A stretch of 64,000 nucleotides of DNA. Origin: Streptomyces sp. NL15-2K. Lineage in GTDB: Bacteria > Actinomycetota > Actinomycetes > Streptomycetales > Streptomycetaceae. The stretch is from positions 4,445,501 to 4,509,500 of the forward strand of contig NZ_CP130630.1 of assembly GCF_030551255.1 (NCBI RefSeq). Reading direction: 5' to 3'. The notes below the pieces were generated by a model. The model was not told the DNA's origin. It worked only from the letters and a program-made list of their open reading frames with translations, and ran no database searches. Of the stretch, positions 54,243 through 63,270 are shown in pieces (position 1 is the first letter of the stretch; each line of letters starts with the position of its first letter). Made by a program: the position numbers and the translations under genes.

Positions 54243-55439
54243 ATGACGACCTCGCGCCCCACCGCCGAACTCTCCGCAGACGAGGCCCGCCGCATCGCCC
54301 TTCGCGCCCAGGGTTTCCTCGGAGCCCCCCAGCGCAAAGCAGGCGTCCGCGGCCTCCTTCGCCACCTGGGCGCGGTGCAACTCGACACGATCTCGGTCCT
54401 CGCCCGCTCCCACGAACTCATCCCGTACGCCCGCCTGGGAGCCGTGGGCCGCAAGACGATCGAGAGCGCGTACTGGAAGCCGTCCGTCGGCGCCTCTCCG
54501 GCTCGACCGCACGCCTTCGAGTACTGGTCCCACGCCGCCTGCATACTCCCCATCGAGGAGTGGCCCCACTTCGCCTTCCGTCGCCGCGCCTACCGCAACC
54601 GCCCGCACTGGAACCACGAACTCCCCGACGGCGCCTACGACCAGGTCATCAAGCAGCTCCGCGCCGAGGGCCCCCTCACCGCCACGGAGCTGGGCGGCGC
54701 GAAGCGGACCAGTGAGTGGTGGGACTGGTCGGGTTCGAAGGTGGCCGTCGAGCGCGCCCTCATGTACGGCGAGGTGGTGTGCGTCGAGCGCCGCGGCTGG
54801 AAGCGCGTCTACGACCTGGCCGAACGCGCCGTCCCGGAAGCGCTGTTGCACGACGACCTGGACGACACCGAGTGCCTGCGCCGCCTGGTCCGGCTGGCCG
54901 GCCAGTCCCTGGGCGTCGGCACGCGCGCGGACATCGCCGACTACCACCGCCTCAAGGGCGAACAGGTCGAGGCGGTGATCGCCGACTCCGGCCTGGTCCC
55001 GGTCACCGTCGAGGGCTGGGGCAAGCCGGCCTGGGCCGACCCGGCCGCCCTGGAGACACCCCCGCGCGGCCGCCACCGCACCACGCTGCTGTCCCCCTTC
55101 GACTCCCTCATCTGGGAACGGGCACGCACGGAGCGGATCTTCGGCTTCACCCACCGCCTGGAGGCATACGTCCCCAAGCAGAAGCGGGTGTACGGCTACT
55201 TCGCGATGCCCGTGCTGGCCGGCGGCCACCTCGTCGGCCGCGTGGACCCGGCCCGCGAGGGCCGCACTCTGGTCGCCAAGCAGGTCACCCTGAACGGCCC
55301 GAAGGCAGTCCCGGCGGTGGCCCAGGCACTGGTCGAGGCGGCGAGCTGGGTGGACTGCACGGACGTACGCGTGGAACGGGTGGACGCACCGGACCTGCGC
55401 GAGCCCCTCACGAAGGAGCTCACCCGCACCCTCACCTGA
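54243..55439 (+). CDS. HTH_42 winged-helix protein, YcaQ/AlkX-like DNA glycosylase
   Basis: A 398-residue protein of the HTH_42 family. AVQLD (Q46-x-D48) matches the QxD catalytic motif of the YcaQ/AlkX subgroup, which opens interstrand cross-links and removes alkylated bases, rather than the QxQ of AlkZ. Conserved blocks include EYWSHAACILP and SPFDSLIWERARTERIFGF. In Streptomyces such proteins can protect against DNA-alkylating metabolites. No biosynthetic cluster is next to it here, so a general repair role is more likely. It overlaps no neighbour. Confidence 0.85.
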   Translation: MTTSRPTAELSADEARRIALRAQGFLGAPQRKAGVRGLLRHLGAVQLDTISVLARSHELIPYARLGAVGRKTIESAYWKPSVGASPARPHAFEYWSHAACILPIEEWPHFAFRRRAYRNRPHWNHELPDGAYDQVIKQLRAEGPLTATELGGAKRTSEWWDWSGSKVAVERALMYGEVVCVERRGWKRVYDLAERAVPEALLHDDLDDTECLRRLVRLAGQSLGVGTRADIADYHRLKGEQVEAVIADSGLVPVTVEGWGKPAWADPAALETPPRGRHRTTLLSPFDSLIWERARTERIFGFTHRLEAYVPKQKRVYGYFAMPVLAGGHLVGRVDPAREGRTLVAKQVTLNGPKAVPAVAQALVEAASWVDCTDVRVERVDAPDLREPLTKELTRTLT

Positions 55440-55442
55440 CTC

Positions 55443-56189
55443 TTACCGGATCTCGAGGATCTTCTCCCGCATCGCGTAGACCACGGCCTCCATCCTGGAG
55501 TGCAGCTGCAGCTTCTCCAGGATGTTGCGCACGTGGTTCTTCACGGTGTTCTCGGAGATGAACAACTCCTTGGCGATGTCCCGGTTGTTCATCCCGGTGG
55601 CGACGAGCTTGAGCACTTCCAGCTCACGGTCCGTAAGTCGCGGCGCCGGCACGAGACGGCGCTCGTCGGTCTTCTGGATCATCGACTTGAACTCGGTGAG
55701 CAGTTTCGACGCCATGGAAGGACTGATCTGCGACTGTCCGTCGGCCACCGCGCGAATGGCCGTGGCCACCTCGTCCGTCGAGATCTCCTTCAGGAGATAA
55801 CCGGTCGCGCCCGCCTTGATCGCGTCGTAGAGGTCGGCCTCCTCGTCGCTGATCGTCAGCATGATGATCTTGGCGCTGGGGGCGACCTCCTTGATCGAGG
55901 TGCACGCCTCGATCCCGCCCCGCTTGGGCATCCGTACGTCCATCAGCACGATGTCCGGCAGCAGGTCGGCGGCCTTGTCCACGGCCTCCGCGCCGTCGCC
56001 CGCCTCCCCGATGACCTGGATGTCCTCCTCGGCTGCGAGCACGATCTCCAGGCCGCGGCGGAACAGGGCATGGTCGTCCACGACCAGCACACGGATCGGC
56101 TCCTTGCGTGGAGAGCCCGCGTCCGGGCCCATGTCGACGGCGCCGTCGCCGGCGTCCTCGTCCTGCATCGGTCCGAAGCTGTCCGCCAT
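55443..56189 (-). CDS. NarL/LuxR-type response regulator
   Basis: A 248-residue two-domain regulator. The receiver domain has DD at 38-39 and the phosphoacceptor D84 (VLMDVRMPKRGG), with K in YLLKE. The output domain is a LuxR helix-turn-helix (LTDRELEVLKLVATGMNN, then SENTVKNHV). ATG 56189 has GGGGAGGA upstream. A 28-residue acidic extension precedes the receiver. No sensor kinase is adjacent, so it is an orphan here, as at the equivalent Streptomyces position next to hpf. Confidence 0.93.
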   Translation of the reverse strand: MADSFGPMQDEDAGDGAVDMGPDAGSPRKEPIRVLVVDDHALFRRGLEIVLAAEEDIQVIGEAGDGAEAVDKAADLLPDIVLMDVRMPKRGGIEACTSIKEVAPSAKIIMLTISDEEADLYDAIKAGATGYLLKEISTDEVATAIRAVADGQSQISPSMASKLLTEFKSMIQKTDERRLVPAPRLTDRELEVLKLVATGMNNRDIAKELFISENTVKNHVRNILEKLQLHSRMEAVVYAMREKILEIR

Positions 56190-56331
56190 CGTTCCTCCCC
56201 CTGAAGGCTGTGGCCTGTGGTCCTGTGCCATCGCCAACCCAAGGCAACGGCCCAGCGGTTGGGCCGGTACGACCATGATTTCATGCCCGGACGACACTGC
56301 GGTGACGGGCGGGGCGCGAAGTGGTCGCACA

Positions 56332-56372
56332 CCGGTGCCCCTGGGGGCGCACACGCGCACCAGGGGCACCGG
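56332..56372 (-). terminator. Terminator of hpf
   Basis: A perfect 13-bp stem (CCGGTGCCCCTGG) with a 15-base loop, 20 bp after the hpf stop on the minus strand. Confidence 0.85.
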
Positions 56373-56392
56373 CTCAGCTGTCAGCCGGATGA

Positions 56393-57085
56393 TCAGCCGC
56401 CCAGCGTGCCACCCGCCACCGGGGGGTGCGCCTGGGTGACCATCGGGTCCGTGCTGAGGTGGATGACGCCGTAGTCGTAGGCGTGCCGCCGGTAGACGAC
56501 ACTCGGCTCCTTGGTCTCGGAGTCGATGAACAGGTAGAAGTCGTGCCCGACCAGTTCCATCTCGTAGAGGGCCTGGTCGAGGGTCATCGGGGAGGCGACG
56601 TGGGTCTTCTCGCGGACGACGAGGGGGCCTTCCCCCTTGACCTCCAGCGAGCCGATCTTCTTGGTGGGCACTGCGTCCGGCTCTTCCTCCCGGACGGCAT
56701 GGCCGTTGCCGTTGAGCGTCGCCGCGTCCGGAACGTGGTCGGGGACCTCGGCTGCCGTGAGCCGTCGTGCGCCTCGGCGCGAGAAGCGCTTGTCGTGCTG
56801 CCTGCGCAGCCGGGCTTCCAGCTTTTCCGCCGCCAGGTCGAGTGCCGCGTACGGGTCGCTGGCTGCCGCCTCCGCCCGGATCACCGGACCGCGGGAGTGA
56901 AGTGTGATCTCCACTCGGTCACTGCGGTCGGCCTGTCGAGGGTTGGGCTCCTTGGACACCTCGACATCGAGGCTGATCACCTTGCCATCGAGCTTCTGGA
57001 TCTTCTCCAGCTTCAGCTTCTCGGCCACGTGCTTGCGGAACCGCTCGGGCACCTCGGTCTTGCGGCCCTTGACGACGATGTCCAC
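56393..57085 (-). CDS. hpf: Long-form ribosome hibernation promoting factor
   Basis: A 230-residue protein that binds the 30S subunit near the decoding centre and drives 100S ribosome dimerisation in stationary phase. The N-terminal domain (about 1-100) has the conserved helices RFRKHVAEKLKLEKIQK and AALDLAAEKLEARLRR. The C-terminal dimerisation domain (about 155-220) contains PMTLDQALYEMELVGHDFYLF and VVYRR, as in long HPF. GTG 57085 follows CGGAG. The leader has a small GCTCCGC hairpin (57107-57126) just upstream of the ribosome site. Confidence 0.96.
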   Translation of the reverse strand: MDIVVKGRKTEVPERFRKHVAEKLKLEKIQKLDGKVISLDVEVSKEPNPRQADRSDRVEITLHSRGPVIRAEAAASDPYAALDLAAEKLEARLRRQHDKRFSRRGARRLTAAEVPDHVPDAATLNGNGHAVREEEPDAVPTKKIGSLEVKGEGPLVVREKTHVASPMTLDQALYEMELVGHDFYLFIDSETKEPSVVYRRHAYDYGVIHLSTDPMVTQAHPPVAGGTLGG

Positions 57086-57397
57086 GCAGAACTCCGTTCC
57101 CGGATCGCTCCGCCTCGCTGCGGAGCATCTCCCTTTTGCACCAGGCTCCGGTGAACCCCGGAACCTCGGACTCGGTGACTTTCACCTCCTCCCCCGCGGG
57201 TGAGATCTCCACTCCACCGGTGCGGGTGACGGTTGAAAATCCCGCAGCACGGCATTCGGATACGAGAGGGCTGGCCTGCGCCTTTCTCTCACAACCGAAC
57301 ATATCTCGCCCGGACGGATGTCGTCACCCTCTACTGCGGCGTACCTCCGTTCCGGTGAATTGGGCCTCTCATTAGCTGCAACGATGCGTGTTCGCGG
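57086..57397. other. hpf leader and promoter region
   Basis: This 312-bp gap between comF and hpf (both minus) carries no gene. It holds the hairpin at 57107-57126, a GGAGG-rich stretch and a run of 7 A/T bases near 57235. Stress-type promoter elements are expected but I could not place a convincing -35/-10 pair. Confidence 0.5.
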
Positions 57398-58480
57398 TCA
57401 GTTCCGGTTTATTTCGAAAGAGTCCGGCGAAGCCGCGACCACGGCCGCGCAGATCAGGTCACAGGCACCGTCGGCGTCCGCCGGTCTCGCCAGGACAGGC
57501 GCCCGCCCGGTCTCCTCCTCTGTCACTCCAGTCATCCGTTCCCCTCTGCATTCCCGAGTTGGTGCCTCGTACACCGCCGTTGCCCTCTCCCGGTGCACGA
57601 CCGCCGTCATCGCCGCCCGCACGGCACGCGCCGCCTCCGTCAGGGAGGCGCCCGTCGTCATCAGGTCGTCGACGAGCACGACCCGACCGCCGGAGAGCAG
57701 CCGACCACCACCGGGCGCCACCACGAGCGCACCCGCCAGGTTCGCCAGCCGCTGCCGGGAGTTGAGTCCCGACTGGTCGGCCACCGCCCGCCGCTGCCGC
57801 AGTACGGCGACCACACGCGCCGGCGTCCCGGCCCGCCGCAGCTCACCGGCCGCCGCAAACGCGAGCCGCCGCGCCGGATCATGCCCCCGGGTCCGTACGG
57901 CCCCGCGCGAGGATGGCACGGGAACGAGCAGCACGGCCGTCTCGTCCGGCACTCGAGGGCCACGAAGCCCCGCTCGCCCTTCCGCCCGCACGGCCCCGTC
58001 GGTCCGTGCCCGAGCCGCTTCGCCCCCCGCCCGGTGCTCTGCCCGCATAGCCCCGTCGACGCCCTCCCGAGCCCCGTCAGGCCCCATCCGAGAACCCGGC
58101 CCCACAGCCCCACCAGCCAGCGGCCGAGCCTCATGGAAGCCCCCTCGAAGCCCAGTCGGCCCCTCTCCGCCAGAGCGCGCCCAAGCCTCCCGGAGCCCCG
58201 TCCGCACAGCCCCCGCCAGAGCCGTGCCGAGCGGTGCCGAGAGGGCCAGCGCGCCCCGTTCCTTGTGGGCCAGCAGCGCTGCCCGCACCTCGTCCGCGTA
58301 CCGAGCCGCCGCATGCACGACCGGCAGCCCCGGCGGCTCCGGCACCGGTCGCACCCGGCGCGGCACGGCCCCGCTCAGGACCGCGCGGCACTCCGGGCAG
58401 AGCACCGTACGAGGCCTCCCGCAGCCTCCGCACTCGGCCGGCAGCACCAGGTCGGTGAGGTCCTGCCACCACCCCCGCAT
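57398..58480 (-). CDS. ComF-family phosphoribosyltransferase with internal insertion
   Basis: A 360-residue protein. Cysteines 17, 20, 28 and 31 (ECGGC and LCPEC) make the N-terminal zinc motif, and VVLVDDLMTTGAS (267-279) is the PRPP-binding motif of type I phosphoribosyltransferases. Typical ComF proteins are about 240 residues. Here residues 104-178 are an extra Gly/Arg/Ala-rich stretch with imperfect repeats (MRAEHRAGGEAARARTDG and VRAEGRAG). ComF proteins are linked to DNA uptake in naturally competent species, but the role in Streptomyces is unclear. Confidence 0.88.
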   Translation of the reverse strand: MRGWWQDLTDLVLPAECGGCGRPRTVLCPECRAVLSGAVPRRVRPVPEPPGLPVVHAAARYADEVRAALLAHKERGALALSAPLGTALAGAVRTGLREAWARSGGEGPTGLRGGFHEARPLAGGAVGPGSRMGPDGAREGVDGAMRAEHRAGGEAARARTDGAVRAEGRAGLRGPRVPDETAVLLVPVPSSRGAVRTRGHDPARRLAFAAAGELRRAGTPARVVAVLRQRRAVADQSGLNSRQRLANLAGALVVAPGGGRLLSGGRVVLVDDLMTTGASLTEAARAVRAAMTAVVHRERATAVYEAPTRECRGERMTGVTEEETGRAPVLARPADADGACDLICAAVVAASPDSFEINRN

Positions 58481-58599
58481 GCCCACCACTCTGCCAACGC
58501 CGACGCGACCCTGCCACCCCTGTGGAAAACTCCCTGTGGATAACTCCGCACTGCGGCACGGGGCCCTCACCAGCGGAAATCCCGGTCCCCGCATGGCAA

Positions 58600-58640
58600 C
58601 GGCCGCCTCCGCCCGGGCTTCCCCCGGCAAAAGGCGGCCG
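58600..58640 (-). terminator. Possible terminator of lpqB
   Basis: CGGCCGCCT pairs with AGGCGGCCG across a 23-base loop, 34 bp after the lpqB stop on the minus strand. There is no T run, so confidence is moderate. Confidence 0.6.
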
Positions 58641-58673
58641 CTTTCCTCAGGTTTCTGAGCGACTCACCGCGAC

Positions 58674-60497
58674 TCACCCCGGATAAACCGGCGCCATCCC
58701 GTCCGCGTCCACCTTCTGCCACTGCCCGCCGGACGGCAGCCGTACGATCCCGTCCTCCGAGTACGCCACCAACGGCAGCTGGTCGTCCTCGGACGCGGCG
58801 ATCTCCTTCACACCCGTGAGTGCCGCGGGCGCGGGCCCCTCCGGCGTGGAGCCGTCGACCTGGACGTAGCGCAGCTGCTGCACGCCTTCGTGCTCGCGCC
58901 CGACCACCACAAGCCGGCTGTCGCCGGCCCACGACATGGCCGTGACCTCTTCCAACTCCGGAGTAGCGGATCGCAGTTCCTGAACCGACGGCGGGTCCTC
59001 GGACTTGTCGTCCCGCTCGATCCGCCCGATGAACAGGGACTGCTCGCCGCCCTTCTCCACGACGAGCGCGATCCGCACCCCGTCGGCGGCCACACGCACG
59101 TCCTTGATGCGCCCGTCCAGCTTCGGCGTCTTCACCTCCAGCGGCTCACCCGCGCCCTCCTTCAGCAACAGCAACCGCGGGTTGCGCGGGTCGCGGTCGG
59201 CCACCCACAGGTCGCCCCGCGCGTCCCAGCTCGGCGCCGTCAGCCGGTCCTGGTCCGTCGCGCCCTGGCTGCGCAGCACGGGCTCGCCGAGCGAACCGCC
59301 CGACACCAGCGACCCGACGTACAACGCCTTGCCGTCGGCGCCGACCCCGGCCGCGGAGCGCTCGTCGCGCGACACCGCCACCGACCGCAACTGCTTGTCG
59401 CCCTCGCCCAACGCCCCCGGCACCGGATCGGCCTTCGTGCTGTCACCGCCGGCCGGTATCCGCACGAGCCGGTGCTCGCCGTCGACGAAGTACAGGTACG
59501 AGGGTTGCTGCACAGATCCGCGCGCGGCGACGGCATCGGCCCCCTCCTCGGTGAGTCCGCACAGCTGTTTGTCGTCCGCCTGCAGATCGACCTCGTCCAC
59601 CGCCGGCGTAAGGCTGCGCAGGGTGAACAGCATCTGGGCCGCCATCTCGTCGCACCTGTCCGAACCGACCCGGGCGGCCTTGTCGTTCAGCGGCACGGTC
59701 AGCTTGTTCTGGTCGTCCGGCGTCAGCGAGTTGACGCCCTTCTTCAGCTGTGTCCCGGAGGGAAAGCCGGACCGGACCGGCCTGAGCCGGCTCGTGGGCC
59801 CGTTCAGCAGGGAACGCACCATCTGCGTCATGGGATCCACGCGCTCGCGCACGTACACGGGATCGGCGACAGCCACGGTCTCCGCGGTCGCGCCTTCCCT
59901 CTTGTTCGAGGCGAGGTAGTACTTGTTGACGGAGGTGTAGTTGCGCTCGAAGTCCGACTTGCCCATGACGACACCCTGCGGCAGCCCGTCGATGCGCCAC
60001 TGCTCGGACTTCTGGTCCCGCACGAGGTGCACCGACTGTGTGTAGTCCCCATCGGCGGGCGCGTAGGACTGCCGCGCGTCCACTGTGGCGAGCTTGGTGC
60101 CCGTCAGCGCGTACGAGACGTCGTCGGGGTCCTCCCGGTCCCCCGGGCGCTCGAGCGCGAAATCCGGCCCGTTCGCCAGCACGGTGGTGGACAGCTCCGG
60201 TCGCCACTTCTGCGCGGCATCGGCGGTCAGGTATTTGCGAGCCGTCTCATAGTTCGGATCGTCACTGGTCAGCGCCTCCAGGAAGCCCTGGACGATCTCC
60301 GTGGCCGTCGCGTCCTCCGGGGGCGGCATGGCGAAGACCCGCACCTGCGTGTCCTGGCGCGATGTGGCCTCGACGCCCCGCATGTCCCCGTTGTCGGGCA
60401 TCGAGGCGCACCCCGCCAGCAGTACGGCGGCACAGGCGACGTACGCCGCCGCGCGCCCCGGCCTGCGCCGGGTGCCCCCCTCGCGGTCAGCGCCCAC
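58674..60497 (-). CDS. lpqB: Lipoprotein LpqB of the MtrAB system
   Basis: A 607-residue lipoprotein. GTG 60497 gives an N-terminus with an Arg-rich region and the lipobox AGC at Cys30. LpqB interacts with the MtrB sensor and modulates MtrA phosphorylation, cell-wall metabolism and morphology. A GerMN-like domain and a beta-propeller-like C-terminal part with DVRVAADG and repeated strands are expected. It overlaps mtrB by 11 bp and is the last gene of the mtnA-mtrA-mtrB-lpqB run. Confidence 0.95.
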   Translation of the reverse strand: MGADREGGTRRRPGRAAAYVACAAVLLAGCASMPDNGDMRGVEATSRQDTQVRVFAMPPPEDATATEIVQGFLEALTSDDPNYETARKYLTADAAQKWRPELSTTVLANGPDFALERPGDREDPDDVSYALTGTKLATVDARQSYAPADGDYTQSVHLVRDQKSEQWRIDGLPQGVVMGKSDFERNYTSVNKYYLASNKREGATAETVAVADPVYVRERVDPMTQMVRSLLNGPTSRLRPVRSGFPSGTQLKKGVNSLTPDDQNKLTVPLNDKAARVGSDRCDEMAAQMLFTLRSLTPAVDEVDLQADDKQLCGLTEEGADAVAARGSVQQPSYLYFVDGEHRLVRIPAGGDSTKADPVPGALGEGDKQLRSVAVSRDERSAAGVGADGKALYVGSLVSGGSLGEPVLRSQGATDQDRLTAPSWDARGDLWVADRDPRNPRLLLLKEGAGEPLEVKTPKLDGRIKDVRVAADGVRIALVVEKGGEQSLFIGRIERDDKSEDPPSVQELRSATPELEEVTAMSWAGDSRLVVVGREHEGVQQLRYVQVDGSTPEGPAPAALTGVKEIAASEDDQLPLVAYSEDGIVRLPSGGQWQKVDADGMAPVYPG

Positions 60498-62571
60498 GGA
60501 ATGCCTCCCCTTGCTCGTACGACTCCTCCGACCCGGCGTCCGGACGGCTCGCGGCCTCACCTCGGGGCCCGTCCCCGGCGGGTGGCGTCTCGTCCGGCCG
60601 TCGCGGGCCCGACGCGAGCCGGGGCACCACGCGCGCGCCGTTGCCGGGCAGCGCCGTCGGGTCGGCCGTGGGCACGGCGGCGGCCGACCGCGGCCCGATC
60701 GGATCCCGCGACAGCACCGGCTCACCCGTGGGCTGGGCCGGCACGGTGGCCGCCTTTTCCCCGCCCCCGCGCGGCAGACCGGCGTCATTAAGTCCACGAT
60801 TACGACGTGAGTCCTTGGGCTCCAGCGGTATCGGAGAGCCACGCAACGGCTCGTCCGCGGTCCGCGGCAACGTCAGCCGGAACTGCGAGCCGCCGCCCGG
60901 CTCACCCCACGCCTGCAGCCAGCCCCCGTGCAAACGCGCGTCCTCCAGAGCGATCGACAACCCCAGCCCCGTACCACCGGTGGTACGCGCGCGTGCCGGG
61001 TCGGCCCGCCAGAAGCGACTGAAGACGCGGGTCGCCTCGCCGGGCTTGAGCCCGACACCGTAGTCGCGCACCGCGACCGCGACCGCCCCACCCGCCGCGG
61101 CGAGCTTGACGACGACGTCCTTGCCCTCGCCGTGCTCCACGGCGTTGACGACGAGGTTGCGCAGCACCCGCTCCACGCGCCGGGCGTCGGCCTCGGCGAC
61201 GATGGGCTGCTGGTCGCCCACGATCCGGACGTTCGTACCCTTGCGCTCGGCAAGTGGTTCGGCCCCGCTGACGACCCGCCGCACGACCTCCCGGAGGTCG
61301 ATCGGCTCGGCCTCCAGCGCCGCCGCTCCCGCGTCGAAGCGGCTGATCTCCAGCAGGTCCGCGAGCAGCGACTCGAACCGGTCCAGCTGGTCGGCAAGCA
61401 GCTCCGCCGACCGCGCGGTCACGGGATCGAAGTCCTCGCGCGCCTCGTGGATGACGTCCGCGGCCATCCGTACGGTCGTCAACGGCGTCCGCAGCTCGTG
61501 CGACACGTCCGACACGAACCGCCGCTGCATCCGCGACAGGTCCTCCAGCTGCTGGATCTTCAGCTGAAGGTTCTGCGCCATCTTGTTGAAGGCCTCGCCG
61601 AGGCGCGCGATGTCGTCCTCGCCGGTGACCTTCATGCGTTCCTGCAGTCGTCCGGCGGACAGCCGCTCGGCGATCCCGGCCGCCATCCGCACCGGGGTGA
61701 CGACCTGGCGCACCACGAGCCAGGCGATGGCCCCGAGGAGTACGACGACGAAGAGCCCGGCCGTCGCCAGTGTCCCCTTGACCAGGCTCAGCGACTTCTC
61801 CTCCTGGGTGAGCGGGAAGAGGTAGTACAGCTGGTACGGGTCACTGTTCGGATCGTTTACCTGCTTGCCGATGACCAGGGCCGGCTGGGCCTCCTTGTCG
61901 GCGGTGGGGTTGTAGATGATGCGGGTGTAACTCTGGGCCGCCGCCGTACTGCTGTCGATCCGCTTGCGCAGATCGTCGGGCACGCTCGCCGTCGGGTTCA
62001 CGCCGCCGGAGGCGCGTGGCCCGCGCCCGCTGCCGCTGTCGTCGTCCGCGGGGAGGGTCACCACGTCGAAGGCGCCCTGGCCGCCGCTGGAGAGCGAGAA
62101 CACGAGGTCGCTCATCCACTGGATGACGTTCTGCTCCGGGTGGCCGTCCACCGAGGTGCCGTCGTCGCCGGGACCGGCCGCCGCCTCGTCGGACTTCTGC
62201 TTGGCCACCGCGAACCCGCCGGCGGCCTGGCTCTGCGAGGCCTTCACCTTGGCGTCCAGCAGGCCGTTGCGCACCTGCCCGATGACGACGAAGCCCAGCA
62301 GCAGGACGACGCCCAGCGACATCAGCAGCGTCGTGACGACGACCTTGAGCTGGATGTTGCGCCGCCACAGCCGCATGACGGGCAGCAGCGGCCGCCGCAC
62401 CCAGCGCATGAACAACCTAAGGACCGGGCTGCCCTGGACCCCGCCCTGCAGCAGCCCGCCCTCGAGGAGGAACTGTCCCCAGCGGGAGCCCGCCGACTGC
62501 CGGCCGACAGGCCGCCGCCCCGCGCGGCCCCCGGACCGGCCGGGCGCCGAAGCGGCACTGTCCCCGGACAC
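60487..62571 (-). CDS. mtrB: Sensor histidine kinase MtrB
   Basis: A 694-residue kinase. A long cytoplasmic N-terminus precedes membrane helix 1 (about 75-98), then an extracytoplasmic sensor region with a Glu/Asp-rich loop, membrane helix 2 (about 267-289), HAMP (290-343) and the H-box with H358 (SDVSHELRTPL). The catalytic domain has N-, G1- and G2-box sequences (VVNAVEHG, YGVGLKP and GTGLGLSIA). A Pro-rich tail of about 120 residues follows. GTG 62571 overlaps the region of the mtrA stop. It phosphorylates MtrA and controls cell division and wall genes in actinobacteria. Confidence 0.96.
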   Translation of the reverse strand: MSGDSAASAPGRSGGRAGRRPVGRQSAGSRWGQFLLEGGLLQGGVQGSPVLRLFMRWVRRPLLPVMRLWRRNIQLKVVVTTLLMSLGVVLLLGFVVIGQVRNGLLDAKVKASQSQAAGGFAVAKQKSDEAAAGPGDDGTSVDGHPEQNVIQWMSDLVFSLSSGGQGAFDVVTLPADDDSGSGRGPRASGGVNPTASVPDDLRKRIDSSTAAAQSYTRIIYNPTADKEAQPALVIGKQVNDPNSDPYQLYYLFPLTQEEKSLSLVKGTLATAGLFVVVLLGAIAWLVVRQVVTPVRMAAGIAERLSAGRLQERMKVTGEDDIARLGEAFNKMAQNLQLKIQQLEDLSRMQRRFVSDVSHELRTPLTTVRMAADVIHEAREDFDPVTARSAELLADQLDRFESLLADLLEISRFDAGAAALEAEPIDLREVVRRVVSGAEPLAERKGTNVRIVGDQQPIVAEADARRVERVLRNLVVNAVEHGEGKDVVVKLAAAGGAVAVAVRDYGVGLKPGEATRVFSRFWRADPARARTTGGTGLGLSIALEDARLHGGWLQAWGEPGGGSQFRLTLPRTADEPLRGSPIPLEPKDSRRNRGLNDAGLPRGGGEKAATVPAQPTGEPVLSRDPIGPRSAAAVPTADPTALPGNGARVVPRLASGPRRPDETPPAGDGPRGEAASRPDAGSEESYEQGEAFRGR

Positions 62572-62572
62572 G

Positions 62573-63262
62573 TCAGCTCGGCCCCGCCTTGTAACCGACG
62601 CCCCGGACGGTCACCACGATCTCCGGCCGCTCCGGATCCTTCTCCACCTTGGAGCGCAGCCGCTGCACATGCACGTTCACCAGACGGGTGTCCGCGGCGT
62701 GCCGGTAGCCCCATACCTGCTCGAGCAGCACCTCACGCGTGAACACCTGCCACGGCTTACGCGCGAGCGCCACCAGCAGGTCGAACTCCAGCGGCGTCAG
62801 CGCGATCGACTGTCCGTCCCGCTTCACGGAGTGACCGGCCACGTCGATGACCAGGTCACCGATGGCGAGCTGCTCGGGCGCAGGCTCCTCAGACCTCCTG
62901 AGCCGCGCCCGGATCCGGGCGACCAGCTCCTTCGGCTTGAACGGCTTCACGATGTAGTCGTCGGCGCCCGACTCCAGGCCCACGACGACGTCGACGGTGT
63001 CGCTCTTGGCCGTGAGCATCACGATCGGTACACCCGACTCCGCCCTGATCAGACGGCACACCTCGATACCGTCCCGTCCGGGCAGCATGAGATCGAGCAG
63101 CACCAGATCGGGCTTGGTCTCACGGAAAGCGGCCAGCGCCTTGTCGCCGTCGGCTACAAAAGACGGCTCAAAACCTTCACCACGCAGCACAATGCCGAGC
63201 ATCTCGGCCAGTGCGGTGTCGTCGTCGACGACAAGGACTCGTCCCTTCATGAATGCCATCAT
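62573..63262 (-). CDS. mtrA: Response regulator MtrA
   Basis: A 229-residue OmpR/PhoB-type regulator. The receiver domain has D57 (LLDLMLPG) as phosphoacceptor and K in VKPFKPKEL. The winged-helix output domain ends in RLRSKVEKDPERPEIVVTVRG. Alternative starts at residues 2 and 5 exist. It sits between mtnA (8 bp upstream) and mtrB, with which it almost overlaps. MtrA is a conserved actinobacterial regulator of development, division and antibiotic production. Confidence 0.97.
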   Translation of the reverse strand: MMAFMKGRVLVVDDDTALAEMLGIVLRGEGFEPSFVADGDKALAAFRETKPDLVLLDLMLPGRDGIEVCRLIRAESGVPIVMLTAKSDTVDVVVGLESGADDYIVKPFKPKELVARIRARLRRSEEPAPEQLAIGDLVIDVAGHSVKRDGQSIALTPLEFDLLVALARKPWQVFTREVLLEQVWGYRHAADTRLVNVHVQRLRSKVEKDPERPEIVVTVRGVGYKAGPS

Positions 63263-63270
63263 CCCATTAA

